Origin: Termitomyces sp. T153
Lineage: Eukaryota > Basidiomycota > Agaricomycetes > Agaricales > Lyophyllaceae
DNA: 64,000 bases
Direction of reading: 5' to 3'
Assembly: GCA_018296165.2 (NCBI GenBank)
Contig: JACKQL020000041.1
Location: 413,466 to 477,465, forward strand
Shown here: positions 10,947 to 23,575 of the stretch, one piece after another
Numbering within the stretch: the stretch's first letter is position 1
How the letters are laid out: every line of letters begins with the position of its first letter
The notes under the pieces: model-generated
What the model was told of the DNA's origin: nothing
Database searches by the model: none
Seen by the model: the letters and a program-made list of their open reading frames with translations, nothing else
Program-made: the position numbers and the translations under genes

Positions 10947-12131
10947 TGTCAGGTTCTGCTGACCCCGGGGGCTCAGCTGCACTGGGTGAGTCCTTACTAG
11001 GTGGGTGTGATCCCCTTGCACTGGCAACCAAACACTCGAAAGCATTCTGGGCACTGATGGCTTGTGCGGATAGGATAGTCGGCGGGATGTGATCTGGACA
11101 GGTCCAGGGAAGTCCGGAGAAGTTGGATTGTGAGGAAATGGGACAGGCTTGGTGGGGTTCAGGCAGAAGACTGTATGGAAGATTCATGGATGCGAAGGAG
11201 TAGGTGGCTACGTGATCAATGGAAGCAGAGCCGGGGTTTGATGGAAGATCAATTGGAGTTGATGGAGTCTGGGACTGAGCAAAGAGCGAGGTTTGGACCT
11301 GGTGAAAGAGTGTCGGGATTTGTAATCATAATCACGGAGTTTGTGAGGTTGTTAAGTTTGAGGAAGACTTGGGCACAATGGTCAGACGGAGTCACTGAGA
11401 CAGCATCGGACAAAATGAGATAGGTCGATATGGAACAAGAGTAGATTCGAGTGGAGATACGAAACGATGACGAGAATAATAATAAAATGGAGACAAGACA
11501 AGACCGGGAGACTGAGATAAGACTGGGAGACTGAGATAAGACCAGGAGACTGAGAGTAAGGAAAACAAAACACAAAACACAAAACACAAGAAGGAAACAA
11601 TCAGACCATAGGTAACATTAAGCAATATCAAGACTAGAGTACAAAGAGCTACTTGACATCTTATATACTGACTACCGGAGAACTTCGGGGTATGTTGGCT
11701 GTGGCAGCGGGGCTTGGCAGAGCTCGATGGAGTGGGCAGGTGTTGGTTGTGATCAAGGGTCAGGCCACGCTGATACATTGATGGGATCATTTGGGAATGC
11801 GGGTCACCCCAAGGTTGTCATGATACTCTGAAATGGGTTGGAGGAACCAGGGTGTTGAGTTGATGATGGGTGGCGAAGATTGGGAACAGCAGGGGTGGTT
11901 CTCGGGGTTCGGAAGATCCAGGGTAAGTGTCAGTGGCTGTGGGGAAGGCATCAAAGTTGGCCAGGGGGCCATTGGAGTTAGCCGGGCAGGCATTGGAGTT
12001 AGCTGAGGTTGCATCGGGGCTAACCAAAATAGGCGCAGGGCATGGGTGGAAGTTCAGTGGAGCGTTGGGGTTTTTGGGGGATCGGGAGGTTGCTGGATGA
12101 TGTGCGGGGGTCCAGGGGATGGGTCATGACA
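10947..12131 (-). repeat. 3' LTR of C
   Basis: Reads TGTCAGGTTCTGCTGACC...GGGTCATGACA on the plus strand, the inverse of the family-1 LTR. Very similar to 16692-17892, with differences mainly being transitions. Confidence 0.9.
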
Positions 12132-12145
12132 TCACCCCCCCTTCA
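12132..12145 (-). promoter_or_regulatory. Polypurine tract of C
   Basis: Minus-strand TGAAGGGGGGGTGA abuts the 3' LTR and would prime plus-strand DNA synthesis. The same tract is found in D, H and I. Confidence 0.75.
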
Positions 12146-12343
12146 GCGTCAAGACCCTTCGAGACGCGGGGAGCAGGACAGGGATCAGCAGGGTGTGGGA
12201 GTTGAAGCCAAGCAATATTGATCAGTCCGCAGTGAGTGATAGCGGCATGGGAGACAAAGTCGAAGCACAGTCGCCACTTCATCAGGGTTCTCTTTAATCA
12301 ATTAAAAGCCTTGGACGTACCCTGGGATTTCCCAAATTTCATC

Positions 12344-13528
12344 ATGTCTTCCCCCAGCATTCCAGTAGTCTCTCCCACTGATTTGGATGAGGTGGTGGTG
12401 TACAACAGTGGGGGAGAGGAGTTTGAGCATCGGCACTGCGCTAGTGTCAGGGACCGGAGTCGTAAGTGGTGTCAACTTGTCTTCTCAGGATGACTGATGG
12501 GGTTTTTGTAGAGTCGTCCGTGGTGGTAGTGGTGGATTTTCCAGGGGTCCTGAAGCAGACCAAGTTTTGTCCCACATTGCTGAAGGAGGGGAGCATGGGG
12601 CAGTCTGCGGGGAAGGCGGGGCTTTTTCGGGGTGATCAGGGAAAGGGGGCATCTTCAGCAGTGATTTGTGGGAAGCGTCAAACCTCCCTGCCCTCAGGAG
12701 CGGGACCCAGCAAGAGGCTGTGTGGGCATGAGCCATCGGCAGGGCCTCCGGAGTCTCTCCTCTTTTCTCCTACTCCAGGCATTCCCTTGGAATGGTCGTC
12801 AAGTCCCCCCACACCTATTCCTTTGATCACAGAGGTCTTCCTTCGCAAGCAGGTGGAGGCTTTGACGATGTCATTGGCAGTACAGGAGGGTGAACTCCAA
12901 CGGGCGAGGGAGGACCATGATGTGGCACGGATGGAGAAAGAGGCGATGGAGCAGGAGAGGAACACATTGGTGCGCGTGGCAACAGAGCGAGTGTTAGAGG
13001 TGCGGGGCTTGCAGGAGCATCTGATGCAGATGGAGGGGCAGCCTGCGGGGGAAGTGGAGGGGCGGGGACAAGTTCCAGAGGGGGATGTGCTATGGGCAGA
13101 GCTGGAGGTGGTAAGGCGGAGGGAGGACTAGTTGGCCAATGAGGCCACTTCGAGGCATGCGGGAATCCTCTGTGAGTTGTCTCTTGTTCCTCCGTTCGTT
13201 ACTGACGGTTCATTTTCTGGGTTTAGGCTGGGTGTGGGAGCATCAGGTCCTCTTGGATGGTCCCTCCATGGCATTTGCATTGATTCAGGACGGGTTGGTG
13301 CAGGGGTCCATGGTTCAGCCTCTGGAGTTACAGCAGGGGATGGCGCAGTTGGAGAGGTTGCTGGCAGGGCATCAGTGATGCAATGCAGTGGCCCCGGGGT
13401 CGTGGTGGGAGGTGGCAGCTGACACGGGGGAGGCATTGCCGGGGTTGGCAGAGGTCTTAGCAGTGGTGCAGGCCCAGATGGAAGTTGACCTGGGGATAGG
13501 GTTGCTGGGGGGTCCAGGGAGGGAGTGA
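12344..13528 (+). pseudogene. Antisense accessory gene of C (short form, no zinc cluster)
   Basis: Lies antisense to element C, 213 bp from its 3' LTR. Exons are 12344-12461, 12545-13171 and 13227-13528, with GT...AG introns of 83 and 55 bases, the second with an ideal TACTGAC branch site. Joined exons total 1047 bases, exactly 349 codons, which supports the model. The protein has an acidic N-terminus (DEVVVYNSGGEEFE), a basic Pro/Gly-rich middle, a heptad-like Glu/Arg/Gln-rich segment (AREDHDVARMEKEAMEQ) and a conserved C-terminal module after the last intron (WVWEHQVLLDG). TAG near 13129 (from TGG) and TGA near 13376 break it. An ATTAAAAG box 44 bases before the ATG is shared with D, E and H and may be its promoter. 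Function unknown. Confidence 0.65.
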
Positions 13529-16500
13529 GGTGGGTGCGGGCCCCATTTCTTGTTGCCCTCGGACTTGCTGCCTCCCTTGCCTTTTGTATATATATAATTT
13601 TTGTATGCGAACATGTCCTTTTCTTAGTCCCTGGGCGTGTGAAGTGAGGTTTTAGTTTATAGGAGGGCGAAGTAAGCAAAACATGCAGGGGTGTGAGAGG
13701 GAGTTGAATCCCTAGTGAATCCAGAGGCGGGGGTTACGCCTGCTAGTGCCGTCTGTGCTGGCTAGTCCTGGGGTTTGTCAGGACAGGGCAGGGCATCGCA
13801 GGGAGGGCTCCCGAGGTTCAGCGGAGTTGGTGGGAGTTCTCCAGTGGAGTTCCGTGGCATTTCAGGGTGGTGTTATTGAGTTCGATTCTCAGAATTTCTG
13901 ACCAGGAGTGTAGGGGTTTTCTTTAGTCTGTGGCGGGGATGTGCGCCATGTTGGTACCAGAGGGCAGACCTTCAAATCTTTCATGGGTGTCCAGTGGGTT
14001 CAGGGCTTTGGTTTTCTTGGCAGTGCAGTTGGTGGGGGGGACGGAGGTCTTCCTGTGATCTGGCCCTTATGCCAGCGCTGGTGGCAAAGGCAGCGGGGGC
14101 CCTCTTCATTGGTGGGGGTCAGGTGGGCAAGGTTCATCCTCATGGCATAGTTGGTCCGGGTCAAGGTCGTGTTCCGGAGTATTGCGTCTGTGGGCAGGCA
14201 TGTTTGGGTGGTGCTTTGGTGTGCTCTGGAGTGTCGATGACCGAGGGGGCAGGGTGTGGGGTGATCAGTCCCAACCAGTTCCTTTGGGTCCAGAGCTGAA
14301 ATCTGAGGTTCCAGGTCATCTACATGATATTGCTTTCCTGACCAAAGGTAAGTCCCGAGACGGACAGAGGGATCTTACGTATTTCTGACACTCCCTCAAG
14401 TTTGGAGGTCTGTTGGAGTTCTGTTGGTGGATGTTTCTTTTGGGCAGGGGCAGCGCAGGGGTTGGTTGGGGGATGGCTCGCCTCAGTGGAGGTGTTTCGG
14501 GGCTCATTCCGAGGGTTGTTCCTTCCTGGGGGTCGGTGGTTCCTTCATTGGGGAAGAAGTGAGCAGTCCCAAAGTCAACACAAGGGTCACTCAGTGGGGG
14601 TTTGTTGGTTGTGTTGGCTTTGGGGGAGGTGGTTTGAGGTGCACTTTGTCAGTCCACAGTTCCAAGCGTGAGTACCAGGGATCAGGAGCTGATGCGGGGG
14701 TTGGGGTTGGGTCTTAACTTGCAAGTGGGGTTGTGTCATGAATCAGAGGGGGAGCTCCAGAGTGGGGTTTTTTTTGCAGAGCAGCAGAGTTGTCATGCAG
14801 GAGTGGTGGTGGCTCCTAGAGCTGAGCTTGGATGGGAGAAGATGGTTGTTCACGATTGTTGGGGGGGTGGCAGGGAAGTCAGTCGTGGGGAGGCACTGGA
14901 GTGGGACTCCCCGGAAGTCATGGCAGGGTTGAGGCAACTCCTCATTCATGCTCTGGAGCAGCCCAGAGATTGTTGCAAATGCGGGGGTGGCAGTGGGGAG
15001 AGGCACCGCTTGCTTCTTGGGGAAAGGCATCAGCAACCTTTAGGGTACTCTGAGAGATTACTTTGCATGTGGCCTGCTTCTGGGTACTCCAAAGAGGGTA
15101 CTTTGTATGTGGCCTGCTTCTGGGTGCTCCGGTGATGTGGTCCCTGTTTGACAGACATACTCTGGCATAGGAGCAGGATTCGGAGCAGGTGGTGATTTAT
15201 GTCACAGAGTTGGGGCTACCAGGGCATCATTGTTGGGCTGGCGCCATGAGTCCCCTCAATCAAATGTCATAGTTGGGGTGGAGGCCCTGGAGTCATGTTG
15301 CCAGGGTCCGGAGCTGTGTCGAGGGGTTTGGAGGGGGTCGGAGGGGTGGGTCAGGCAGTTTTGGGCTGGTGCAGGGTTGTTTGGGTCGTTGAGCTGGGGG
15401 AGGTCCTTTAAGGATATCGGAGCATATGCCCTTTGGGTCATCAGGTCGCTTGAATGGCCGATCGACGTTCTCTAGATGATGGTGGGGCTTCTCCCTCCCT
15501 TATATGAACACATCAGCAAATTCAAAGTACTTAGGGGAACTACTTCGTATAGGGTCCTTTTTCCTATAGTTAGTTCAGGGTGGCTCCTATGCTGGGGGTT
15601 CCTTCATGGGAGGTGGCAGAGTCTGGTGGTGGAGTTTAGGTTCGGGGGTGGCATGCAGGGAGGTTTGGTGTCCAGGGTCCTCATTGTCAGGGGTTCTGGA
15701 TTGTGTGGGGGAAGGTGGTGAAATAGCGGTGCTGTCCGGAGTTGTCCCTTGTCGAGAGTTGGGGTGCTGTGGTCCTCCTCGTTAACTTTGGGGCTGTGCT
15801 TTAGGTGGCGGAGTGATTCTTTTCCTGACTGTCTAGAGGCTCGGAGATGTCTTGGTCTTGTTTCAGGGTTGTCGGGGTTGAGTCGGAGGTGTCAGGGCCC
15901 CTTTATTTGTTGGGCGGAGGTGACAGCCAAATCGACTGAAGTCCAGAAGCAGGTTCTGGGGTTGGAGCATAGCCTAGGTCTGGGGCTCTTGCTCTGTTGT
16001 TGGGGTTGTTGGGTTTGAGCTTGATTTCGATGGTTTCGGGGCTAGTTGTTGGAGGGCGTAGTTCCTTGGGAGTGATCGGGGTGAGGGTTGGGTGGTCAAT
16101 GGTAGGGTTTGGTGATGTTGTTGGTGATTAGTCACATTTGTCAGTCTATGGGGTTGCTAGTGGGTCGGTGGATCCACAGGCGGGCTTTGGAGAAGCACGT
16201 TCTCAGCGGTCTCATTGTGGCTGGCGATCCTTCGCACAATAGGTGACGGTTTCACGGCTGGTTGGCATTATTGTTTGTCGGAGGGTTGGCACAGTGCCAG
16301 AGACTTTGTTGCTCATTTGGTTGGATGGTTGCCAGGCTTTGGAATGCTGTTCTTTGGGTGATGTTGGGGTCAACTTTGTGTGAGGGAACGGAGTTGATGG
16401 AGAGGGTAAGGGTGGGGTGGGGGATGATTTGACAGTTTGCATGAGGGGTTGGGGGTTGGGTGTGAGTTGGGGAGGGTGTCCGTGGGGGGAGCCATTGTAT

Positions 16501-16678
16501 GGATGTAACTGGAGTGGAGGGGACATTTGGTGTTGGATCTGCAACTCATTGTGCCTCAGCAAATTGGGCAGGGCTGTATGAATCATAAGGGTTTCCAGGC
16601 ATGGGTAGACCATAGACATTGGAGTTATTTGATTGTGTGTGTGGAGATAATGTGGGCATCACAGATGGGGAAAGGTAG
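13529..16678 (-). other. Degenerate internal region of C
   Basis: Corresponds to the internal DNA of D, H and I. On the minus strand a trace of the RT N-terminal segment (FPKKQAV near 15030) and the pre-protease leader (MSPPLQLHPYN-type, near 16510) can be read. Otherwise I recognise no gene. Many short open stretches on the plus strand are G-rich composition effects. Confidence 0.5.
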
Positions 16679-16691
16679 AGTCTTGATATTA
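16679..16691 (-). promoter_or_regulatory. Primer-binding site of C (self-priming)
   Basis: Minus-strand TAATATCAAGACT abuts the 5' LTR. Twelve of 13 bases are complementary to AGTCTTGATATT in C's own LTR (17364-17375), which starts 32 bases after the TATATAA (17401-17407, minus strand). Confidence 0.65.
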
Positions 16692-17892
16692 TGTCAGGTT
16701 CCGCTGACCCTGGGGGCTCAGGTGCACTGGGCAAGTCCTTACTAAGCGGGCGTGATCCCCTTGCACTGGCAACCAAACACTCAAAAGTGTTCTGGGCACT
16801 GATGGCTTGTGTGGATAGTCAGCGGGATGTGATCTGGACAGGTCCGGGGAAGTCCGGAGAAGTTGGATTATGAGGAAATGGGACGGGCTTGGCGGGGTTC
16901 AGGCAGAAGACCGTATGGAAGATTTGTGGATGCAAAGGAGTAGGCGGCTACACAATCAATGGAAGTGGAGCCAGGGTTTGATGGAAGATCAATTGGAGTT
17001 GATGGAGTCTGGGACTGAGCGAAGAGCGAGGTTTGGACCTGGTGAAAGAGTGTCGGGATTTGTAATCGTAATCATGGAGTTTGTGAGGTTGTTAAGTTTG
17101 AGGAAGACTTGGGCACAATGGTCGGATGGAGTCACTGAGACAGTGTCAGATGAAATGAGATAGGTCGATATGGAACAAGAGTAGATTTGAGTGGAGATAC
17201 AAAATGATGACGAGAATAATAATAAAATGGAGACAAGACAAGACCAGGAGACTGAGATAAGACTGGGAGACTGAGATAAGACTGGGAGACTGAGAGTAAG
17301 GAAAACAAAACACAAAACACAAAACACAAGAAGGAAACAATCAGACCATAGGTAACATTAAGCAATATCAAGACTAGAGTACAAAGAGCTACTTGACATC
17401 TTATATACTGACTACCAGAGAACTTCGGGGTATGTTGGCTGTGGCAGCGGGGCTTGGCAGAGCTCGATGGAGTGGGCAGGTGTTGGTTGTGATCAAGGGT
17501 CAGGCCGCGCTGATACATTGATGGGATCATTTGGGAATGCGGGTCACCCCAAGGTTGTCATGATACTCTGAAATGGGTTGGAGGAACCAGGGTGTTGAGT
17601 TGATGATGGGTGGTGAAGATTGGGAACAGCGGGGGTGGTTCTCAGGGTTCGGGAGATCCAGGGTAAGTGTCAGTGGCTGTGGGGAAGGCGTTGAAGTTGG
17701 CCAGGGGGCCATTGGAGTTAGCCGGGGAGGCATCGGAGTTAGCCAGGGAGGCATCAGAGTCTGCCGAGGTTGTGTCAGGGCTAACTGAAATAGGCGCGGG
17801 GCATGGGTGGAAGTTCGGTGGAGTGTCGGGGTTTTTGGGGGATTGGGAGGTTGCTGGATGATGTGCAGGGGTCCAGGGGACAGGTCGTGACA
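16692..17892 (-). repeat. 5' LTR of C
   Basis: 1201 bp, family-1 ends. Includes the promoter described under the primer site and a short 19-bp tandem repeat (GAGACTGAGATAAGAC core) near 17250-17300. Confidence 0.9.
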
Positions 17893-17897
17893 GAACC

Positions 17898-18944
17898 CAC
17901 AAACCTCGACTCTGGACCAGAAGGAACTTGTTGGGACTGATCACCCCAAACCCTGCCCCCTCATCATCAACACTCCAGAGCACACCAAAGCACCACCCGA
18001 GCACACCTGCCCATAAGACACAATACTCCAGAGCACAACTTTGACCCAAACCAACACTCTGGAGTGCAGCAAAGCCCTGATCCCAAGTACCCTTCACCAA
18101 ATACAATACTCTGGAGCTTGACAAAACCCCACCATGCACAACCCCACCCAAATGTAAACCTCTGAGCACCCCCAACCAAGGAATCGCAACCCTCACCCTA
18201 AGGGAGTACCTCTGCCTCCATGCTGACCAAACCCACAGCATAGATGGCATGGAAAACAGCCCCCCACCAACTTACTACAGGGACCACCCTACCCTAGGGG
18301 CTCTGCCACTAAGCCACCAGGGACTCCCTCCTCTGACCAACTATGCCCTGAGGACAAACCTCACCCTGCCACCCCCACCATCATTAAAAAGGACCTCCAC
18401 CACCCCACCACCTGCATCGGCATAAAGGCCAGACTGCTGGAAGACCTCCGCCCCTCCCACCAGCTGCACCAACAAAAGACCAAAGCCCTGACCACCCTGA
18501 ACACACATTGAAGACTTGGAGATCCACGCCTTTGAACCAGCACAATGCACATCTCCACCACAGACTAAAGAAAACCCCTACACCCTGGGTTTGAGACCCC
18601 AAGAATCAAACCCAGCAACACTATGCAACTCTGCAGGAAGACTCCCAACACCCCCGCTGAGCCTTGAGAACTCTTCCTACAGCACTCCACCCCATCCCAA
18701 CAACTCCGGGACTAGCCAACACAGACAGCATTAGTGGGCTTAACCCCCGCCTCTGGATCCACTAGGGATTCAACTCCCACCAGCACCCCTGCATGTTTCA
18801 CTTACCTCACCCTCACACAAATTAAACTCTCACTTCACACACCCAGGAACAATGAAGATGCATTGGAGTACAAAAAAAATATAATACAAGGTGGAACGGG
18901 GCAGCGAACTCGAAGACAACAAGAAGCAGGGCCTGACTGCCCCC
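17898..18944 (+). other. Degenerate internal region of D, middle piece
   Basis: Continuation of D after the GAACC duplication. It matches, in inverted form, the internal region of C and lies between the lost pol and the end of the antisense gene. No recognisable coding sequence. Confidence 0.55.
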
Positions 18945-19923
18945 TCACTCTTCCCCCAGAACCCCCACCACCCCCACCCCCAAATCAATCTCCATCTGGG
19001 CCCGCACCACCACCAAGACCTCCACCAACCCCAGCAAAGCCTTCTCCGCATCTGCCACCAATGACCCCGGGGCCACTGTGTTACACCACCAATGCCCTGC
19101 CAGCAACCTCCCTACCCTCACCATCCCCTGCTGCAACTTCAGAGGCTGACCCATGGACATCTGCACCAACCCATCTTGGATCAACACAAATGCTGCAGAG
19201 GCACTATCCAAGAGAACCTGGTGCTCCCGCACCCAGCCTGACCCCAAAAACAACCCATTTTAGTAACAGACAGAGAATTGGGAAAGACACTTACGAAGGA
19301 TCCCTGCGCGCCCTGAAGCGGCCTCATTGGCCAGCCAATCCTCCCTCCACCTCACTGCCTCTAACTCTGCCCACAGTGAACCACCCTCCGGCACCATTCC
19401 CCGCTCCTCTGCCTCCTCCATGGGCCACACCTCCCACTGCATCAGATGCTCCCACAAGCCCCATACTTCTGGCACTTGCTCCATCGCCACTCACACCAAG
19501 GTGTTCTGCACCCACTCCAACACCTCCTTCTCTGCCTGTGCCACATCTCAATCCTCCCTCACCCATTGAAGCTCCCCCTCCCATGCTGTCAATGCCACCA
19601 TTAGAACCTCCACCTGCTTGCAAAGGAAGACCTCCATGATTGAAGGCGGGAGCTCCAGAGAACTTGACACCCATCCCAAGGGCATGCCCAGGGTAGGAGA
19701 GTAAATGTGAGACCCTGGAGGCCCTGCCATTGGCTTGTGCCCCTGCAGCCTCTTGCTGGGCCCTGCCCCTAACAGCGGGGAAGCTCTCCACTTCCCATGG
19801 TCTGCCGCTGAGGATGCCCCCTCCCTCTGCCCACCCCACAGAGGCCCCACCTGCCCTACAGACTGCCCCACACTCCCCTCCCCCGACACCTGGGTCTTCC
19901 ATGCTTCACCCAGCTGACCCCAC

Positions 19924-21073
19924 TGATGTGCTCCTATGCTGCCTAGTGCCATGCAGGAAACCTAAAAAGAGGACCTAACGCTAGTCACTAGATAGGGTAG
20001 CTGGCAGTAGGAAGTTAATAGTTGAGGGCAAATCAGTAACCATCCCAGAGTCAGTAACCATCCCAGAGAACTAGAGCAAAAGTTGAGATGTGGGGTGAAG
20101 TAGAAGGAAGTCACTATCGCTAGCTGAGGTCGCTAGTGACAATAAGGAAAAATGGGTGAAGACAGATAATGTCGCTAAGACAAAGCGAACTCATAATGGT
20201 GGTGAGGAGAGTAGGGAGAGAGAAGGCAGTAAGGGAAGGACTGAAACCAGGGGACGAATGTGAACTAGTCACTAGCTGTAGTCACTAGCATCACTCAGTC
20301 GAATTAACGCAAATAGGCACCCGCAGTTGGTACCAAGCTAAGTCAAAGTCAAAGTCAAGGAGGCTCGTCGCTAAGCCAGAGTCAAAGACAAGATAAGGGA
20401 AAGAAAGGCAAAGTGAAATCTCAAGCTGGTAGGCTTAGAGAGAGCAGCTAGTCAACTCTGAAGGGGGTTCTCTGTTCTTCTTCCTCCTTTTGAGTGTCTA
20501 TGTACAGTCAGTATTTATATGTTGCAAAGTATAGTATGTGAAAGTAAACAAATAAGTACTAGCAATGGCGTCTGTCACTGTGCTTATGGTGCATACAAGG
20601 TGTCAGTCTGTAACTAAGTGAAAAATCATAGGTGAAGTCTTGGCAATGCCTAATTGCTAATAAAAACCAAAAAGAAATGAGTCCAATGTCAACACCTGAA
20701 GCATAGATGCCATTCAAGTATGTGGGTAAGCTCAGCAAATGAAATGATAGTAAAAAGGTACACGTCTGATAATTTGTCCATATATGGTAGGAGAATGCCA
20801 TTTTGTCACCAGGATTGCTAGGGTCACTAATAATTGTCGCTAAGGGGGGTCTAGGCCTTGATGATCTAGGCCCAAGTTCCAGACTCCATGTGATATTTCT
20901 TGTGCTCAATAAGTCTCATGGTCGCTAGAGTCTTGTACTTTGATCCAACCCTCGGGCTCAGTCCTATGTGCTGAGCGTTGTGACTTGTGTCAAATACAAA
21001 GTAGTCAGCTGCCGCTAAGTCTGCAATGCCAAAAATGCCAAAAATGGTGCTCAGCAATAACTGGGGCTCATCA
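19924..21073 (-). repeat. 3' LTR of G (family 2)
   Basis: 1150 bp, unrelated in sequence to family 1. It contains many CACTAGC/GCTAGTGAC-like words and a minus-strand TATAAATA box around 20510. Includes one extra 18-bp unit near 20045 compared with the 5' LTR. Confidence 0.9.
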
Positions 21074-21086
21074 TCCTCCCCCATAC
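21074..21086 (-). promoter_or_regulatory. Polypurine tract of G
   Basis: Minus-strand GTATGGGGGAGGA immediately before the 3' LTR. Confidence 0.65.
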
Positions 21087-21246
21087 TGAAATATTGACTG
21101 TCCTCAGTCAACCTTGAAGTCACGTGCTCGATTGCTTGGTCTGTACACCAAAGAGATTCAAATAAAAATGGCTGGCAGTATCGCTTGAACTTCGTCACCC
21201 CACTTCCTTACCATCTAATCTCCTCCACCATCTCAATCTTATTGCT

Positions 21247-23102
21247 ATGTCCAATCTTGCCTCTCAACTCGAGAAGATTATGATGGCCCACGCTTTTCTT
21301 GATTGGGTCGACAGGTTGCTTGCAGTGGCTCATGCGTCCTTGGCAAAGGATCCTTGCTTGGCAGTCACCGCTATCTTTCAAACGTAGTTGCAGTGGTTCA
21401 AGACCACGGGGAGTGGAGTTGAGTGGCTGGAGTTAGCGACTGTTGAGAGGGAATGTCGCCAGTTATACGAGCAGTACAAGGGAGAAGAATGGGCTCACCC
21501 ATTTGACATTTATTTTGTAAGTTTCTTCCTTTCTTCTTAGTGACAGTTCTGATGAGATTGCTAGGCTCCGGTCAATCCTTCCTTGGAGTTCCTAATGGAT
21601 GACCTTATGGCAGGAATGATGGTAAGTGCCCCAGCAGTCACTAGTGCTAGCGACACTGCTAAGATATGTCAGCTTTTTGAAGAATTGTTGCCAAATGACC
21701 AGTTCTTCTTCCAGCACCTGGTAGGTGCATTAGCAGTGGTGAGGGGGAAGGGAAAGGCACAAGACGAGGAGGACAAGGATATTGAGGTGAGTCCCTTTTT
21801 CTTCTTTTTCACTAACTCTTGGTGACAATTGCTAACTTTTCTTGCAGGATCAAATTGAAGAAACATTTACCAACAAGCACTTAGTGGCACTCCTTTGCTG
21901 GCAAAAGGCCTTGACAGTGATGGATACTGGACTGGGAGCCAGGGTGAAGTTGGAGAAGGCCAAGGGAAAGGTGACAGTGTCACTAGAGAAGCAACAAGAA
22001 TATAAGCATACACAAGGAGTGGTGAGTACTTAGCAATTCTTTTCTCTTTTTGTCACTAATAACTTCTTCCAGTGTGACAATTGCTGGGCTGACAATGACC
22101 CAGAGGGCTGCTGGTACCCCATGGGGGGCCAGCCATGTTATCATTGCGACAGCACAAGAAAGAGCTGTTTGCACAGTGGATGGTCATCAAGGAGTACTGG
22201 CGGCAAGTTTGCTAATAAGATAGTGATGAAGGCAGCATCAGTAAGAAATGCGAGGGCTTTTGTGGAGCAACAGAGGGAGTTGGTGAGGCGAGGGAAGCCC
22301 ATTGAGGTCAAGCGTTTGAGCTTGATTCTACCAACATTGCAGGAGGAGGCTGTAGTTGGAGGGAGTGGAGGCACTAAGGTGAAGAGCAGAGAGGTGGTGG
22401 AGAGCGATGAGGACAACAGCAACAACGACAGCGATGGTGACATGCCCCTGGCATGGAAATGAGCAGCAAGTCCCACATCAGTCACTAGCACTAAGTGACT
22501 TCAAATGGTCACCAGCAAGGAGGGAGAGGGGGATGTGGAGATGAGGGAGACTACTCCCTTAGTGACAGTCGCTGAGGTGGAGTGGGAGGCAAGCAACATG
22601 GAGGTTGAAGGCAAGGAGGAACTCAAGGCTGTCCCAGCTGCAGCTGAGGAGGACAAGGAGGAGGAGAGGGCTGAGGAAGTCAAAGTCTGATGACAGGTAA
22701 GTCCTTTTCTTTCACTAGCTTCTTGATCGCTAACTGCTTTTCTAGAGGACCTGGAGCAACACGCCTTTGCACCAGGTTGGTGACAACAAGCTAGAATGGC
22801 TGGGCGAGGACCTTGGTTGGCCAATGCTGCTAATGTCAGCGGCATCGCTAGCAGATTTCAATGAGAGGGTGGCAGGAGTGGAATAGCAGTTCCAATGGGA
22901 GCTGGAGGCGGCCAAGGAGGAGTTGTTAGCAGCACAGGCCCATTACACTGTCACTAAGCAAATGCTGGCAATTCTGGTGGGATATCAGCATGACTGTCAG
23001 GCCTTCTTGGCCTGGCAGGAGGAGAACAACATCAGAGAGGGAGATTGGGAGGAGGCAGAGGCGATGGAGGTGCCTGATGACGACGCTGCCCTCAATGCTT
23101 AG
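21247..23102 (+). pseudogene. Antisense accessory gene of G: zinc cluster plus coiled coil, five exons
   Basis: Antisense to G, 173 bp from its 3' LTR. Exons 21247-21516, 21565-21786, 21848-22021, 22073-22696 and 22746-23102 are separated by introns of 48, 61, 51 and 49 bases with GTAAGT or GTGAGT donors, CTAAC/CTAAT branch sites in most and pyrimidine tracts. All joins are phase 0 and give about 548 codons. Exon 4 begins with the first Cys of C-x2-C-x8-C-x8-C-x2-C-x6-C (residues about 223-254), a zinc-cluster-like motif. It is followed by basic then acidic Glu-rich sequence. Exon 5 is helical (FQWELEAAKEELLAAQ) and ends acidic. Nonsense codons are TAG for CAG in exons 1 and 5 and TGA, probably from CGA, in exon 4. 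Possible regulator or packaging co-factor; function unknown. Confidence 0.7.
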
Positions 23103-23575
23103 CACCAGTCACCTCCTGTCTATAAATCTTTAGTTTTTCATAGTATGGACACAGACTAGCCCCCTTAAGGGGCCCCAAAAAATGTACAGTATATTTTGGC
23201 AAAGATTCAGAAACTGAGATGAAACAGAAAAAGAAAGCAAAATCAATTGGGCATACTAGTGACTGTCACCTAATGCTAGTGACATCTGAAGGCAAATGCT
23301 CAGTAAATCATCATGGCAAAATACCTCTAGAGGCATGCTGAGCACTGGCGACAGAATAGCCAAGCGCAGCATCAAAACAAGAAAGTAGTAAGGTAGAGTG
23401 TTGTTTTTGTAAAGTATTGTTGGCAGTTTTCTGAATAATAGGGATGGGAACAATAAGAAATGAGGCAGAGTCAAGATAAGTCACTAAAGCTTAGCAATAG
23501 TTAAATTTCTTCTTCACTAGCAACATCGCCAGTATCATCATCATTGACAAGTTCAGTTTGCTCCAGTTCTCTGAG
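23103..23575. other. Tail-to-tail spacer between antisense gene and pol of G
   Basis: 473 bp between the two convergent stop codons, with AATGTACAGTATATTTTGG-type AT-rich sequence that could hold polyadenylation signals for both transcripts. No gene seen. Confidence 0.5.

Larger units (their letters stand above)
10947..17892 (-). mobile_element. Non-autonomous gypsy-type element C with antisense gene
   Basis: Inserted in D with TSD GAACC (10942-10946 and 17893-17897); D sequence is continuous across it. 3' LTR at left (1185 bp), 5' LTR at right (1201 bp), internal 4560 bp. It lacks gag and recognisable pol but keeps the primer site, purine tract and the antisense gene. Confidence 0.9.

Noticed and set aside
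11392..11790. 132-codon frames recurring in LTRs (also 17132-17530)
   Set aside because: They lie wholly within LTRs of C, run through promoter and minisatellite sequence, and are translated repeat units.
13941..14388. Plus-strand frames in C conserved in D, H and I (FMGVQxVxGFGFLGSAV-type)
   Set aside because: Conservation follows that of the whole internal DNA. There is no clean start, intron model or domain, and frames differ between copies, so I treat it as degenerate internal sequence.
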